Assembly: GCF_003391335.1 (NCBI RefSeq)
Contig: NZ_CP028374.1
Coordinates: 415,856-479,855, forward strand
Direction of reading: 5' to 3'
Length of the DNA: 64,000 nt
Origin: Candidatus Purcelliella pentastirinorum
GTDB lineage: Bacteria; Pseudomonadota; Gammaproteobacteria; Enterobacterales; Enterobacteriaceae
Part shown: positions 41,786-53,463 of the stretch, piece by piece
Numbering within the stretch: the first letter of the stretch is position 1
Layout: every line of letters starts with the position of its first letter
Translations under genes and position numbers: made by a program
Notes under the pieces: generated by a model
The model's database searches: none
Seen by the model: the letters and a program-made list of their open reading frames with translations, nothing else
Told to the model about the DNA's origin: nothing

Positions 41786-43858
41786 TTATTTCATGCTTAA
41801 ACGAAATCTATTATGTTTATCAATTTCTAATACTCGTACTTTTACTTCTTGTCCTATTTGTAAATAATCTGTAATTTTATTTACTCTTTTTTCTGAAATT
41901 TGTGATATATGTATTAATCCTTCTTTACCTATTCCTATTTTAACAAAAGCTCCAAAATCTACTATTTTGGTTATTTTACCTTTATAAATATTTCCTACTT
42001 CTATTTCATAGGTTAGTTCTTTTATTCTTTTTATAGCTTTTTTAGTTTTTTTTTCGTTATTTGCAGCTATTTTTATTATTCCATTATCTTTTATTTCTAT
42101 TGAAGTACCTGTTTTTTCTGTTATTTCTCTAATAATTGATCCACCTTTTCCTATAATATTTTTTATTTTTTCTGGTTTTATTCTCATTGTATATATTCTA
42201 GGAGCATATATGGAAATGTTATTTTTAGGTTTATTAATTGCTTTATTCATTACATTAAGAATATGTATTCTAGCATGTTTTGCTTTATTTAGAGCTATTT
42301 TTATTATTTCATAGGTAATATCTTCTATTTTCATATCCATTTGTAAAGCAGTTATTCCATTTTTACTTCCTGCTACTTTAAAATCCATATCTCCTAAATG
42401 ATCTTCATCTCCTAAAATATCAGATAAAATTACATATTTATCTTTTTCTTTTATTAGTCCCATAGCTATACCAGCTATTGCTTTTTTAATAGGAACTCCT
42501 GCATCCATTAATGCTAATGATGCTCCGCATACAGATGCCATAGATGATGATCCATTTGATTCAGTTATTTCTGATACAATACGTATTGTATAAGGAAATT
42601 TTTCTTGTTTAGGCATTACAGCTAAAATACTATTTTTAGCTAACCAACCGTGACCTATTTCTCTTCTTTTAGGTATTCCTATTTTACCTATTTCTCCAAC
42701 TGAGTATGGTAAAAAATTATAATGAAATAATATATTATCTGTATGCATACCGTGTAATTCGTCTACATTTTGTGCATCACGTGTTGTACCTAATGTTACT
42801 GTAACTAATGCTTGTGTTTCACCTCTTGTAAATAATGCTGATCCATGAGTTCTAGGTAGTATACGTGTACGTATATCTAATGCTCTAATCATGTCTTTTT
42901 CTCTACCATCTATTCTTATTTTATTTTTTAAAATATTTTTTCTTATTATTTTTTTTTCTATTTTATTAAAAATATTTAAAAGATCATTTTCTTTTATATT
43001 CTTATTTATTATATTTAATTTAGATATTGTTTTATTTTTTATTTCATTAATTTTATTCAATCTTATTTGTTTTTCTGTTATGTTGTATGCTATTTTCAAT
43101 TTCTTTTTAACAATTTTTTTAACTTGATGATATAAATCTTCATTATTATTTATTATAGGTGTAGTATAATTATTATTTTTATATTTATTTGTTAATGATT
43201 TTATTTGATTAATTACATTTTTTTGTTCGTTGTGTCCAAATATTATTGCATCTAATATTTTATTTTCATTCAACATATTAGATGTTGATTCAATCATTAA
43301 AACTGCATCTTTTGTTCCTGATATAATTAAATTTAAATCACTTTTTTTTATTTCATCATATGTTGGATTTAAAATATATTGATTATTTATATATCCAACT
43401 CTAGCGGCTCCAATTGGTCCATTAAATGGTATATTTGATAGATGTAATGCTGCTGAGGTTCCTATTATTGATATAATATCAGGATTTATTTGTGGATTAA
43501 GTGAAATTACTGTAGCGATAATTTGAATTTCATCTGTACAATTACTTGGGAATAAAGGACGGATTGGTCTGTCGATTAATCTTCCAGTTAATATTTCATT
43601 TTCACTTGGTCTTCCTTCTCTTCTAAAAAAACTACCTGGTATACGTCCCGCTGCATATGCACGTTCTTGATAATGTACTGTTAATGGAAAAAAGTTTTGT
43701 TCATTTTTATTATTTTTTTGATTAACTATACTAATTAGTATGGTTGTTTCATCCATACTAGCTATTATTGAAGACGAAGATTGTCTTGCTATAGTTCCAG
43801 TTTCCAATGTAATAATATTACGACCATATTGAAATTTCGATATTGTTGAGTTTAACAA
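41786..43858 (-). CDS. pnp: polynucleotide phosphorylase
   Basis: PNPase is a phosphorolytic 3'-5' exoribonuclease of the degradosome. The 690 residues (E. coli 711) contain two RNase PH-like domains joined by a helical region that has become Lys/Asn-rich (about residues 240-310), the catalytic stretch [14 protein letters not shown], then KH ([11 protein letters not shown]) and S1 ([17 protein letters not shown]) domains. The protein stops directly at the end of the S1 domain, without the E. coli tail. It follows rpsO, as in E. coli. Confidence 0.97.
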   Translation of the reverse strand: MLNSTISKFQYGRNIITLETGTIARQSSSSIIASMDETTILISIVNQKNNKNEQNFFPLTVHYQERAYAAGRIPGSFFRREGRPSENEILTGRLIDRPIRPLFPSNCTDEIQIIATVISLNPQINPDIISIIGTSAALHLSNIPFNGPIGAARVGYINNQYILNPTYDEIKKSDLNLIISGTKDAVLMIESTSNMLNENKILDAIIFGHNEQKNVINQIKSLTNKYKNNNYTTPIINNNEDLYHQVKKIVKKKLKIAYNITEKQIRLNKINEIKNKTISKLNIINKNIKENDLLNIFNKIEKKIIRKNILKNKIRIDGREKDMIRALDIRTRILPRTHGSALFTRGETQALVTVTLGTTRDAQNVDELHGMHTDNILFHYNFLPYSVGEIGKIGIPKRREIGHGWLAKNSILAVMPKQEKFPYTIRIVSEITESNGSSSMASVCGASLALMDAGVPIKKAIAGIAMGLIKEKDKYVILSDILGDEDHLGDMDFKVAGSKNGITALQMDMKIEDITYEIIKIALNKAKHARIHILNVMNKAINKPKNNISIYAPRIYTMRIKPEKIKNIIGKGGSIIREITEKTGTSIEIKDNGIIKIAANNEKKTKKAIKRIKELTYEIEVGNIYKGKITKIVDFGAFVKIGIGKEGLIHISQISEKRVNKITDYLQIGQEVKVRVLEIDKHNRFRLSMK

Positions 43859-43972
43859 AACATATTCCTTTAATTTTATAAGTTGCTATTTTTAATATAT
43901 TATATCAAAATTTATATATATGTTGTATATAAATAATATTTTAAATCTAGTAATTGTTTTTATTTTATTATT

Positions 43973-44242
43973 TTAATGTCTTAATTTTAGTATTTTTATT
44001 AATTTTTTATATTCTTCATTTTTAGTTTTTTTAATATATTTTAATAATTTTTTTCTTTTTGATATCATCTTTAATAATCCATATTTACTATGTTTATCTT
44101 TTTTATTTTTAATAAAATGTTTTTGTAATTTATTTATTTTTTTTGTCAATAATGCTATTTGTATATTACTTGATCCTGTATCTTTATTTTTTAATTTAAA
44201 ATTATTAATGATTTTAAATTTTTCTTCTTTATTTAAGGGCAT
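43973..44242 (-). CDS. rpsO: 30S ribosomal protein S15
   Basis: S15 is a primary binder of 16S rRNA. At 89 residues it has the family length and the TGSSNIQIALLTKKINKLQ signature. It lies between truB and pnp as in E. coli. Confidence 0.97.
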   Translation of the reverse strand: MPLNKEEKFKIINNFKLKNKDTGSSNIQIALLTKKINKLQKHFIKNKKDKHSKYGLLKMISKRKKLLKYIKKTKNEEYKKLIKILKLRH

Positions 44243-44313
44243 AATTGTATAATCCTATTTTAATATTTTTTTCAATAATTTAAATATTTTATTATATTAT
44301 TTATTTTATTTTT

Positions 44314-45075
44314 TTAAAATTTTAACTCATTGTCTAGAAAATATACTTTTCTAAATTCGTTAAGGATATTTAATGTTATATTGATATTTTTGTTATTTTT
44401 TCTTTTATAATACGATGTAACTATATTTTTTATATTTATTAATTTTATTGAATTTTTTAAAGTATATATTCCTATTTGTAATCTTCTTAGAAGAATTACA
44501 TGTGCTCCACAATTTAATATTTCACCTAATTCATTTATAATTGATCTTATATAAGTTCCTTTTGAACAGGTTATTTTTATTTTTATTTTATTGATTTTAT
44601 AATATATTAATTTTATTTTATGAATATAAATTTTTTTTTTTTTAATTGGAACTTGAATATTTTTTCTTGCATAGTAATATAGTGGTTTTCCTCTATATTT
44701 TAATGCTGAATATATTGGTGATTTTTGTATTTGTTCTCCATGAAAATTATTTATTATCTTTTGTATTTTTTTTTTGGAAAAATTTATTTTTCTAGTTTTT
44801 AATATTATTCCTTCTTTATCAAAAGTATTTGTACTTTCACCTAATTTAGCAATAACTAAATATTTTTTTTTTTGTTCAATTAAGTATTGTGTTTTTTTGG
44901 TTGTTTTTCCTATACATATAGGTAATACTCCAGTTGCAATTGGATCTAATGTACCTACATATCCAGCTTTTTTTATTTTTAATATTTTTTTTATTTGTTG
45001 CAAATTATTATTTGAACTTAATCCATATTCTTTATCTAATAATATCATGCCATTTATATTATTCTTTTTATTCAT
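44314..45075 (-). CDS. truB: tRNA pseudouridine-55 synthase TruB
   Basis: TruB makes pseudouridine 55 in tRNA T-loops. The 253 residues (E. coli 314) start with INGMILLDKEYGLSSN and contain the catalytic D44 in GTLDPIATGVLP; the C-terminal PUA-like domain is shortened. A run of 13 A bases lies in frame at 44631-44643 (four Lys codons plus one base), so transcripts may slip. The start codon overlaps the rbfA stop by four bases. Confidence 0.95.
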   Translation of the reverse strand: MNKKNNINGMILLDKEYGLSSNNNLQQIKKILKIKKAGYVGTLDPIATGVLPICIGKTTKKTQYLIEQKKKYLVIAKLGESTNTFDKEGIILKTRKINFSKKKIQKIINNFHGEQIQKSPIYSALKYRGKPLYYYARKNIQVPIKKKKIYIHKIKLIYYKINKIKIKITCSKGTYIRSIINELGEILNCGAHVILLRRLQIGIYTLKNSIKLINIKNIVTSYYKRKNNKNINITLNILNEFRKVYFLDNELKF

Positions 45076-45437
45076 TTATTAGTTTTTTTATTTAATTTTT
45101 TAATTAATTTAAATATTTTTATTCCGTTATCTAAAGAATAATCATATAAAAAATTTAATATAGGTATATTTTTAATATACATTTTTTTTTTTAGTAAAAT
45201 TCTAATATAACCTGATGCCTTATTTAAAATATTTAATATATTTTTTTTATTTAAATTTTTGTTTTTCACAAACATAATAAAAATATTTGCGTACTTTAAA
45301 TCATTTGACATAATTATATCTGACAATATTATTATATTTTCAAGACGAGGATCTTTTATTTTTAATAATATTATATTAGCTATATTTTTTTTAAGTTCTT
45401 TAGCTATTTTTAAGGATCTTGTTTTTTTTTTATTCAT
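45072..45437 (-). CDS. rbfA: ribosome-binding factor A
   Basis: RbfA helps mature the 30S subunit. The 121 residues (E. coli 133) show the family KH-like fold with KDPRLENIIILSDI near residues 28-42 and a basic surface. It is coupled to truB (four-base overlap) and follows infB by 13 bases, as in E. coli. Confidence 0.93.
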   Translation of the reverse strand: MNKKKTRSLKIAKELKKNIANIILLKIKDPRLENIIILSDIIMSNDLKYANIFIMFVKNKNLNKKNILNILNKASGYIRILLKKKMYIKNIPILNFLYDYSLDNGIKIFKLIKKLNKKTNK

Positions 45438-45450
45438 ATTTTAATTATTT

Positions 45451-47805
45451 TTATAACGTTTTGATTATATCACCTGGTAAAATATTATTTAAATTTTTTA
45501 TAGTTATGCCACATTCAGAACCAGTATTAACTTCTTTAACATCTGTTTTAAATCTTCTTAAAGATTCTATTTTACCATTATGTATTATTGTATCGTTTCT
45601 TATTACAACTATATTACTAAAATTTTTTATTGTTCCTTTTTTTATAAGACATCCGGCAATTGTGCCAAAATTTAAAGATTTAAATATGTTTTTTACTTCA
45701 GCTATACCTTTTTTATTTTTATTTTTTTGTTTTTTTTCAATATTTTTTATAATGAATTTTATATCTTCAATTAATTTATATATGATATTGTGATATTTTA
45801 TTTTTACTTTTGTATTTTTTATTATTTTTTTTATTATATTTTCGCTTTTTACATTAAAACCAAATATTATGGATTTTGTTGTATTTGCTAAATTAATATC
45901 TGTTTCTGTTATCCAACCTATGTTATAAGATATAATATTTATTTTAATATTTTTAGTTTTTAATTGATGTATTGTGTCTAATATTGCTTTTAATTGTCCA
46001 TGATTACTTGCTTTTATTAAAATATTTATTTTATGTATATTTTCTTTAAAAATATCTTTTTTGTCGTTTTTTATTATTTTATTAAATTTAATTTCTCTTT
46101 TTTGTTTTTTTCTGTATGATGCCAGTTCTTTAGCTATTTTTTCATTATTTGTAACAGTTATTATATCTCCTATATTAGGAATGCCTGATAGACCAAGTAT
46201 TTTCACTGGTATTGAAGGAAATACTTTATTTATTTTTTCATTATTTTCGTTATGCATTGCTTTTATTTTTCCATATTCCGTTCCACATAATATAATATCT
46301 CCTTTTTTTAAAATTCCTTCTTTTGTAATTACATTTATTATCGGTCCTTTTTGTTTATCTAAGTATGATTCAATAACTACTCCTTTAGCTAAAGTATTAA
46401 TATTGGTTTTTAATTCTAAAATTTCGGATTGTAAAATAATATTTTCTAAAAGTTTATTTACACCTTTTCCAAATTTTGCAGATATTTCCACGAATAGATT
46501 TTCACCACCCCATTCTTCTGGTATTATATTGTATTTTGTTAATTCTTTTTTTATTTCTTTTGATTTTGATTTTACTATATCTATTTTGTTAATAGCAACT
46601 ATGATTGGTACTTTCACTTTTTGTGCCTGATTAATTGCTTCTATTGTTTGTGGCATTATTCCGTCATCTGCTGCTATTATTAATACTATTATATCTGTTA
46701 TTTGTGCCCCGCTAGATCTCATTTTTGTAAAAGCTGAATGTCCTGGAGTATCTATGAATGTAATTAATCCTTTTTTAGTATTTATTTGATATGAATATAA
46801 ATTTTGTGTAATATTACCGTCTTCTTCGTATTTTTTTTTATTTGAATTTATATATTTTAATAATGATGTTTTACCATGATCTACATGTCCCATAATTGTA
46901 ACTATTGGAGGTCTTATTTTTATTATTGGTTTATTATTAATTTTTTTATTTTCTGTAATTGTTTTTTCAAAATTATTTTTTTCTGAAAAAGTTACTTTGT
47001 AGCCTAATTCTTCTACGATTAATTGTGCTATTTCCTGATCTATTAATTTATTTTTTATTGGATTTATTCCTATATCGTTAATAATGTTTATTATTTTAGA
47101 TTTTTTTATGGCCATTTTTTTAGATAAATCTACAATAGATATATTATTATCTATAATAATTTTTTTGTTTTTATTTGTTTTAAGTTTTTTGAAATTTTGT
47201 TTTAAAATTGTTATTTTATTTTTTTTATTTGGTATATTTATTTTTTTACATAATGTATTTTTGTTTTGTTTTTTATAATTATAAATATTAAAATTTGTTT
47301 TTATAATTTTATTTTTTTTATTTATATTTATTTGTTCTTTTTTTAATTTAATTATTTCATCGTTATCATTTTTTTTTATTTCATTTGTATTATTATTTAA
47401 TTTAAATGTTGTATTTTTTATATTATTTTTATTATTTTTTATTATTTTATTTTTATTATTTATTGATTTTAATATATTTTTTATTTTTTTTGATTTTAAT
47501 ATATTTTCTTTGTTTTTGTTTATGTTTTTTATATAAGTATGTTTTTTTCTAATTTCTATTTGTATTGATTTGTTTATACCATTTATATTAGGAATATTGT
47601 AAATACTAAGTTTTTTTCTTTTAATTGTAATTTTTTTTTGTGGATTTTTTTTATTTTCAAAATATTTTATTATTAATTTTTTTTCTTTACAATTTATTTT
47701 ATCACCAATAGATTTATATATACCTATATTTGAAAGATTTTTTATTAATTTTATTTTTGATATTCTTATTTTTTTAGCTAATTTTTTTATATTTATATTG
47801 CACAT
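45451..47805 (-). CDS. infB: translation initiation factor IF-2
   Basis: IF-2 is the GTPase that brings initiator tRNA to the ribosome. The 784 residues (E. coli 890) start with a short conserved N-domain (IKKLAKKIRISKIKLIKNL). A Lys/Asn/Ile-rich linker follows, replacing the usual Ala/Glu-rich one. The GTPase core is intact with G1 GHVDHGKTS, DTPGH and NKID, followed by domains II-IV ending CGITIKNLNNILPGDIIK. It lies between nusA and rbfA as in E. coli. Confidence 0.97.
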   Translation of the reverse strand: MCNINIKKLAKKIRISKIKLIKNLSNIGIYKSIGDKINCKEKKLIIKYFENKKNPQKKITIKRKKLSIYNIPNINGINKSIQIEIRKKHTYIKNINKNKENILKSKKIKNILKSINNKNKIIKNNKNNIKNTTFKLNNNTNEIKKNDNDEIIKLKKEQININKKNKIIKTNFNIYNYKKQNKNTLCKKINIPNKKNKITILKQNFKKLKTNKNKKIIIDNNISIVDLSKKMAIKKSKIINIINDIGINPIKNKLIDQEIAQLIVEELGYKVTFSEKNNFEKTITENKKINNKPIIKIRPPIVTIMGHVDHGKTSLLKYINSNKKKYEEDGNITQNLYSYQINTKKGLITFIDTPGHSAFTKMRSSGAQITDIIVLIIAADDGIMPQTIEAINQAQKVKVPIIVAINKIDIVKSKSKEIKKELTKYNIIPEEWGGENLFVEISAKFGKGVNKLLENIILQSEILELKTNINTLAKGVVIESYLDKQKGPIINVITKEGILKKGDIILCGTEYGKIKAMHNENNEKINKVFPSIPVKILGLSGIPNIGDIITVTNNEKIAKELASYRKKQKREIKFNKIIKNDKKDIFKENIHKINILIKASNHGQLKAILDTIHQLKTKNIKINIISYNIGWITETDINLANTTKSIIFGFNVKSENIIKKIIKNTKVKIKYHNIIYKLIEDIKFIIKNIEKKQKNKNKKGIAEVKNIFKSLNFGTIAGCLIKKGTIKNFSNIVVIRNDTIIHNGKIESLRRFKTDVKEVNTGSECGITIKNLNNILPGDIIKTL

Positions 47806-47829
47806 TTTTTTACCTATAAATCATTGATT

Positions 47830-49305
47830 TTATTTATTAAACCAACAGATATTTCTTGCTTCCATAATTAATTCTCCAGCCATTTTATTGTTTAATTCTT
47901 TTATTTCTATTAGATCATGTATATCTTGATCTGCTAAATTTTCTAAATTTAATATTCCTTTATTTATCAAACTTAATGCAATGTTTTTATTTATTATTTT
48001 TATTTTAGAGAAATTTTTAATTATTTTATTGCTTTTTTTTTCATTAATTAATTCTATTATTGTTAGAGATTGTTTTGCTTTTTTTCTTAATGATTTTAAG
48101 ATATTACTATTAATTGTTTTTAATTCCATCAATTCTTCAATTGGTATATATGCAATTTCTTCTAATGAATTTATTCCTCCTTTAATTAATAATAAAGCTA
48201 ATTTTTCATCTATTTTTAAATACTTTACGAAGTTATCTATTATTTTATTTTTCTCTCGTTTATTTTTTTTAGATAATTCGTTATTTGTCATAACATTAAT
48301 TTCCCATCCTGTTAATTGGGATGCTAAACGTACATTCTGTCCATTTCTGCCTATTGCTTGTGCTAAATTTTTTTCTGTTACTGCAATATCCATTGTTTTT
48401 TTATCTTCATCCATTATTATAGAGATTACATCTGCTGGAGCCATTGCATTTATTACGAATTGAACCGGATTATTATCCCATAATATTATATCTATTTTTT
48501 CCCCATTTAATTCGCTAGATGTTGCTTGAACTCTAGAACCTCGCATACCTATACATGCTCCTATGGGATCTATACGTTTATCGTTTGTTTTAACTGCAAT
48601 TTTTGCTCTTGATCCAGGATCTCTAGCAGCTGCCTTTATTTCAATTATATCTTCTCCTATTTCAGGTACTTCTATTTTAAATAATTCAATTAACATTTCT
48701 GGCTTGCTGCGTGTAATAAATAGCTGTGCTTTTCTCCATTCAGGTTTTATTAAATATAACACTCCCCTTACTCTATCTCCTATTCTGAAATTTTCTCTAG
48801 GTAACATATCTTCTCGTAAGATCATCGCTTCTGCATTATTACCTAAGTCTAATGTTATATTTTCTCTATTTATTCTTTTTATTACTCCTGTTATTATACT
48901 ACCTTTTCTTTTTTTAAATTGTTCTATAATCATTAAATGTTCTGCTTCTCTTACTTTTTGTACTATTACTTGTTTAGCTGTTTGAGTAGTTATTCTATCA
49001 AATTTAATAGATTTTATTTTATCTTCTATATAATCTCCAATTTTTAATTCTTTATTTTCGATTTTTGCAGCTTCCAATGTGATTTCTTTTGTGGGATATA
49101 TTACCTCTTTAACAATTAACCATCTTCTAAAACTATTAAATAATCCTGTTTTTCTATTTATAGATATTCTAACGTCTATATCTTTTTCATATTTTTTTTT
49201 AGTTGCTGTAGCTAATGCTTTTTCTAATGCTTCAAATATTTTTTCTTGGGGTAATGATTTTTCATTAGAAACAGATTCTATAACATTTAAAATTTCTTTT
49301 GTCAT
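47830..49305 (-). CDS. nusA: transcription termination/antitermination factor NusA
   Basis: NusA binds RNA polymerase and nascent RNA, affecting pausing, termination and antitermination. The 491 residues (E. coli 495) retain the N-terminal polymerase-binding domain, S1, two KH domains ([12 protein letters not shown] and [12 protein letters not shown]) and both acidic repeats at the C-terminus. rimP, normally upstream, is missing: only 203 bases of A/T sequence separate nusA from tRNA-fMet. Confidence 0.97.
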   Translation of the reverse strand: MTKEILNVIESVSNEKSLPQEKIFEALEKALATATKKKYEKDIDVRISINRKTGLFNSFRRWLIVKEVIYPTKEITLEAAKIENKELKIGDYIEDKIKSIKFDRITTQTAKQVIVQKVREAEHLMIIEQFKKRKGSIITGVIKRINRENITLDLGNNAEAMILREDMLPRENFRIGDRVRGVLYLIKPEWRKAQLFITRSKPEMLIELFKIEVPEIGEDIIEIKAAARDPGSRAKIAVKTNDKRIDPIGACIGMRGSRVQATSSELNGEKIDIILWDNNPVQFVINAMAPADVISIIMDEDKKTMDIAVTEKNLAQAIGRNGQNVRLASQLTGWEINVMTNNELSKKNKREKNKIIDNFVKYLKIDEKLALLLIKGGINSLEEIAYIPIEELMELKTINSNILKSLRKKAKQSLTIIELINEKKSNKIIKNFSKIKIINKNIALSLINKGILNLENLADQDIHDLIEIKELNNKMAGELIMEARNICWFNK

Positions 49306-49508
49306 TTTTTACCTTTAATTTTAATTTTATTTTGAAATTTTAATTTTTTGTTTTTTTGTTATAAAATTTTAAAGATGATTATGTTTTTTAATAAATTATT
49401 ATTTAATATTTTTTTATCTATTTGAATTTTAAAAATTATTTTTAATAAAATAATATGTTACTAATTTTGTATATTTAGTATCATCAAAATTTTTATATTT
49501 TTTACTAT

Positions 49509-49585
<77 letters not shown>

Positions 49586-49669
49586 TTGATTGATAAAAAA
49601 ATTAAAATGTAAAACAGTATTTAATATTAATATATTATTTTAAATGAATCAATATTTATTATTTTAATT

Positions 49670-49752
49670 TACCGAGGACGGGACTTGAACCCGTAAACCT
49701 TACAGGTACTACCACCTCAAAGTAGCGTGTTTACCAATTTCACCACCTCGGT
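49670..49752 (-). tRNA. tRNA-Leu (anticodon GAG)
   Basis: An 83-base class II tRNA on the minus strand with acceptor ACCGAGG/CCTCGGT, anticodon loop TTGAGGT giving GAG, a variable arm, T-loop GGTTCAAGTCC and discriminator A. CCA is not encoded. Position next to secG matches E. coli leuU. Confidence 0.97.
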
Positions 49753-49800
49753 GTTTTTAGGTGTAAAATTTTATTTATTGAAGATGTAATATTTTGTTGT

Positions 49801-50079
49801 TTATTTTATTTTTTTATCTATATGTTCCCATTTGTTGTGATAAATATTTTTATTAAAATTATAATTATTTAATATCAAACTAATAATAAAAAATAATATT
49901 GATAATATATATATTAAATTATTTATTATATTATTTGAATATTTATTATCTATTATAGACATAACATTATTTATGTTAAATGATTTGCCAATTTCTACAT
50001 TATTATTTTTTTGTATTAATATTGAAGCAGTTAATATAAATGATATTACTAAAAATAATGTTAAAAAAAAGTTATTCAT
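49801..50079 (-). CDS. secG: preprotein translocase subunit SecG
   Basis: SecG is the accessory membrane subunit of SecYEG. The 92 residues (E. coli 110) have two membrane segments joined by a short loop (IQKNNNVEIGKSF) like the family's, and a Lys-rich tail. Sequence is weakly conserved, so the call also rests on position: between ftsH and tRNA-Leu (leuU), where E. coli secG sits. glmM and folP, between ftsH and secG in E. coli, are gone. Confidence 0.82.
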   Translation of the reverse strand: MNNFFLTLFLVISFILTASILIQKNNNVEIGKSFNINNVMSIIDNKYSNNIINNLIYILSILFFIISLILNNYNFNKNIYHNKWEHIDKKIK

Positions 50080-50236
50080 ATTTTTACCTTTTATTTCTAA
50101 AATTAAATGCTAATTAATTAATTATATTTTAAATTTATTATTAAAAATTTATTTATATAATTTTATCTTTATTTATGACAAACTTGGTCTATCATATATT
50201 ATTTTTTTATATTTAATAAATTAATTATTTAATATT

Positions 50237-52087
50237 TTATTTTATTTTATTTTCATTTTTTTTTTTTGATTCTTCTATTATTTTTATATTTCGTCTTGAT
50301 ATTAATTCATCGATTTGTTTAGCGTCTATTGTTTCGTATTCCATTAATGCATTTTTCATAGCATGCAAAATATCTAAATTTTTATTTAATATATTTCTAG
50401 CCCTTTCGTAATTAGTTTCTATTAATAATTTTATTTCTTGATCTATAAGTTTAGCAGTATCTTCAGATACATGTTTATTTTTTGTCATAGATCTTCCTAT
50501 AAATATTTCTTCTTCTTCTTCTGCATACAATAAAGGTCCTAATTTTTCTGAAAATCCCCATTGTGTAATCATATTTCTAGCTAATGTAGTAGCAACTTTT
50601 ATATCATTAGATGATCCAGTTGAAATATTTTCAGTACCATATATAATTTCTTCAGCTAATCTACCTCCATATAATGTAGAAATTTGACTTTCTAATTTTT
50701 TTTTGCTAATACTAATATTATCATTTTTAGGTAAAAAAAATGTTACTCCTAAAGCTCTTCCTCTGGGAATTATAGTTACTTTATGTACTGGGTCGTGTTC
50801 TGGCATTAATCTTCCTATTATTGCATGGCCGGCTTCATGATATGCTGTAGATTCTTTTTGTAGTTCTGTCATGACCATTGATTTTCTTTCTGTACCCATT
50901 AATATTTTATCTTTAGCTTTTTCAAACTCTAACATAGATACAACTTCTTTGTTTTGTCTAGCTGCATATAAAGCTGCTTCATTTATTAAATTTGCTAAAT
51001 CAGCTCCTGAAAAACCAGGTGTTCCTCTTGCTATAATTATTGGTTTTACATCCTTTGCTAGTGGTACTTTTTTCATATGTACTTTTAATATGTGTTCTCT
51101 TCCACGAATATCAGGTAATCCTACTATTACTTGTCTATCAAATCTTCCAGGACGTAACAAAGCTGGATCTAATACATCCGGTCTATTTGTAGCAGCTATA
51201 ACAATTATCCCTTCATTTCCTTCGAATCCATCCATTTCTACTAACATTTGGTTTAATGTTTGTTCTCTTTCATCATGTCCACCACCTAATCCTGCCCCTC
51301 TTTGTCTGCCTACAGCATCAATTTCATCTATAAAAATTATACATGGTGAAGATTTTTTTGCTTGTCCGAACATATCTCTTACTCTGGACGCTCCTACTCC
51401 AACAAACATTTCTACAAAATCAGATCCTGAAATTGTGAAAAATGGTACTTTTGCTTCACCTGCAATTGCTTTAGCTAATAAAGTTTTTCCTGTGCCTGGA
51501 GGTCCTACCATTAGCAAGCCTTTCGGAATTTTACCTCCCAATTTTTGAAATTTTTTTGAATCTTTTAGATATTCCACTAATTCCATAACTTCTTCTTTTG
51601 CTTCATCACATCCAGCTACGTCTGCGAAAGTTGTTTTTATCTGATTTTCAGACAACATTTTAGCTTTACTTTTACCAAATAACATAGCACCTTTACCACC
51701 ACCACCTTGTATTTGACGCATAAAGAAAACCCATACACCTACAAGTAATAGCATAGGAAACCAAGAAATAAATATTGAAGCTATTAAACTTGGTTCTTCA
51801 GGTGCTTCTCCTATTACTGTTACATTTTTTGTTAATAAAATATCTAGTAGTTTTGGATCATTAACGGGTATATAAGTAATATATTTAGTATTATCTTTAT
51901 TTTTAATCTTAATTTCTCTTCCATTAATACATACTTCTTTTACTTTATTTTTATTAACTTCTAACATAAAAGTTGAATAATCTATTTTATGATAATTCAT
52001 TTCATTAGTACTAAAATTTTGAAATACCGAAATAAGTATAATTGCTATTACTAACCATAAAATTAAATTTTTTGCCATGTCATTCAA
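50237..52087 (-). CDS. ftsH: ATP-dependent zinc metalloprotease FtsH
   Basis: FtsH is a membrane-anchored AAA+ protease that removes damaged membrane proteins and, in E. coli, LpxC and sigma-32. The 616 residues (E. coli about 644) have two membrane segments (about 8-24 and 100-122), Walker A GPPGTGKT (195-202), Walker B with DEIDAVG (254-260), the second region of homology, and the zinc site HEAGH (H417, E418, H421). The C-terminus is trimmed. It follows rlmE, as in E. coli. Confidence 0.98.
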   Translation of the reverse strand: MNDMAKNLILWLVIAIILISVFQNFSTNEMNYHKIDYSTFMLEVNKNKVKEVCINGREIKIKNKDNTKYITYIPVNDPKLLDILLTKNVTVIGEAPEEPSLIASIFISWFPMLLLVGVWVFFMRQIQGGGGKGAMLFGKSKAKMLSENQIKTTFADVAGCDEAKEEVMELVEYLKDSKKFQKLGGKIPKGLLMVGPPGTGKTLLAKAIAGEAKVPFFTISGSDFVEMFVGVGASRVRDMFGQAKKSSPCIIFIDEIDAVGRQRGAGLGGGHDEREQTLNQMLVEMDGFEGNEGIIVIAATNRPDVLDPALLRPGRFDRQVIVGLPDIRGREHILKVHMKKVPLAKDVKPIIIARGTPGFSGADLANLINEAALYAARQNKEVVSMLEFEKAKDKILMGTERKSMVMTELQKESTAYHEAGHAIIGRLMPEHDPVHKVTIIPRGRALGVTFFLPKNDNISISKKKLESQISTLYGGRLAEEIIYGTENISTGSSNDIKVATTLARNMITQWGFSEKLGPLLYAEEEEEIFIGRSMTKNKHVSEDTAKLIDQEIKLLIETNYERARNILNKNLDILHAMKNALMEYETIDAKQIDELISRRNIKIIEESKKKNENKIK

Positions 52088-52148
52088 GACAATAACCTCA
52101 TAAAATAATTTTGTTTATTTAATAAATTAATTTAAATAAAATAAAATA

Positions 52149-52770
52149 TTAAATTTTATTTATTGCTAAAATATAAATTTCTCTAGAAAATATTTTTGAA
52201 GCGTATGGTTTCCTTATTTTTACTGTTTTAAATAAAGTATGAATATATTTTAAATAATCATTCAATTCTTTGCTTTGAAATGCCTTTATTAACATTTTAC
52301 CTTCTCTTTTTAAGATTTTTTTTGCTATTTTAGTTGCTAATTTAATTAGATCCATCGATTTAGGTATATCTATTGATGGTATACCACTAATATTTGGTGA
52401 CATATCTGACATTAATAAATCAACTTTTTTTTTATTTATTAGTTTTATCAATTTTTTTTTGATTGATTTTTTTTTTATATCTCCTTTTATAAAATTTATT
52501 CCGTTTATTGGTTTCATAGGTAATATATCATTAGATATTATTAGGCTTTTTTTGATATTTGTTTTTTTAACTGCATATTTAGACCATCCACCCGGAGCTG
52601 ATCCTAAATCTATAATCGTCATATTTTTTTTAAATAATTTATCTTTTTTATTTATTTGAGACAGTTTATACCATGATCTAGCACGTAATTTTTTCCTAAA
52701 TGCTTCTCTTGTATAGAAATCATTTGTGTGTCTATAAACCCATTTATTTAAATTATTTTTTTTTTTTCAT
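52149..52770 (-). CDS. rlmE: 23S rRNA 2'-O-methyltransferase RlmE, frameshift in a poly-A tract after the start codon
   Basis: RlmE (FtsJ) methylates U2552 of 23S rRNA. The main frame from an internal ATG (52620-52622) encodes 157 residues with the SAM site GSAPGG, D73 and K113, matching E. coli D124 and K164. The same frame is open and conserved 48 further codons upstream, including RSWYKL with the equivalent of catalytic K38, but has no start codon there. An ATG at 52768-52770 followed by 12 A bases (52756-52767) is one base out of frame; 11 A bases would join it to the conserved frame. So this is either a frameshift rescued by slippage or a recent lesion. It lies between greA and ftsH; yhbY is missing. 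Confidence 0.88.
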
Positions 52771-52835
52771 ATATAAACCATATTTTATTTATTAAATCAA
52801 GTATTTTTTTAATTAAGATATATTGTTTTATTTTT

Positions 52836-53312
52836 TTATATATATTTAATTTGTAATATTTTATATTTTATTTTTCCACATGGTGTTTGTATAATTGTAT
52901 TATCACCTATCATTTTACTAATTAAACCTCTAGCCATAGGAGAATTTACTGAAATAAGATTTTCTTTTAAATTAGCTTCATCGTCACCGACTATTCTATA
53001 AGTAAATTTTTTTTTTAAGTTAATATTTAATATTGTTACTGTTGTTCCAAATATTATTTTACCATTATTAGGAATTTTTTTTATATCTATAATTTGTGCA
53101 TTTGCTAATTTTGTTTCAATTTCTTGAATTTTTCCTTCACAGAATCCTTGTTCTTCTCTAGCTGAATAATATTCAGCATTTTCTTTTAAATCTCCATGTT
53201 CACGTGCTTCTGCAATTAAAGAAATAATTTGTGGTCTTTTAATTTTTTTAAGTTTGTCAAGTTCTTTACGTAATTTTTTTGCTCCTCTTAATGTCATTGG
53301 AGTTTTCTTCAT
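52836..53312 (-). CDS. greA: transcript cleavage factor GreA
   Basis: GreA rescues backtracked RNA polymerase by stimulating cleavage of the nascent transcript. At 158 residues it equals E. coli. The N-terminal coiled coil has the acidic tip [15 protein letters not shown] with the essential Asp and Glu, and the C-terminal FKBP-like domain contains [10 protein letters not shown]. It is first in the minus-strand series greA-rlmE-ftsH, the E. coli order. Confidence 0.97.
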   Translation of the reverse strand: MKKTPMTLRGAKKLRKELDKLKKIKRPQIISLIAEAREHGDLKENAEYYSAREEQGFCEGKIQEIETKLANAQIIDIKKIPNNGKIIFGTTVTILNINLKKKFTYRIVGDDEANLKENLISVNSPMARGLISKMIGDNTIIQTPCGKIKYKILQIKYI

Positions 53313-53463
53313 TTTTTAAATACCTCTTAAATTTAATTGTTATTAATTTTATAATATATTATATGAATTAAATTATATTATAAATATGATGATATTTGTA
53401 TATGATTTCTTCAATCTAAATATGATATTTTAAGAAATTTGGTAATGTGGTTAATAAAATATA

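Noticed and set aside
46061..46630. 189-codon plus-strand ORF
   Set aside because: Antisense to the infB GTPase region; composition reflects the opposite strand.
50871..51548. 225-codon plus-strand ORF
   Set aside because: Antisense to the conserved AAA domain of ftsH; no independent features.
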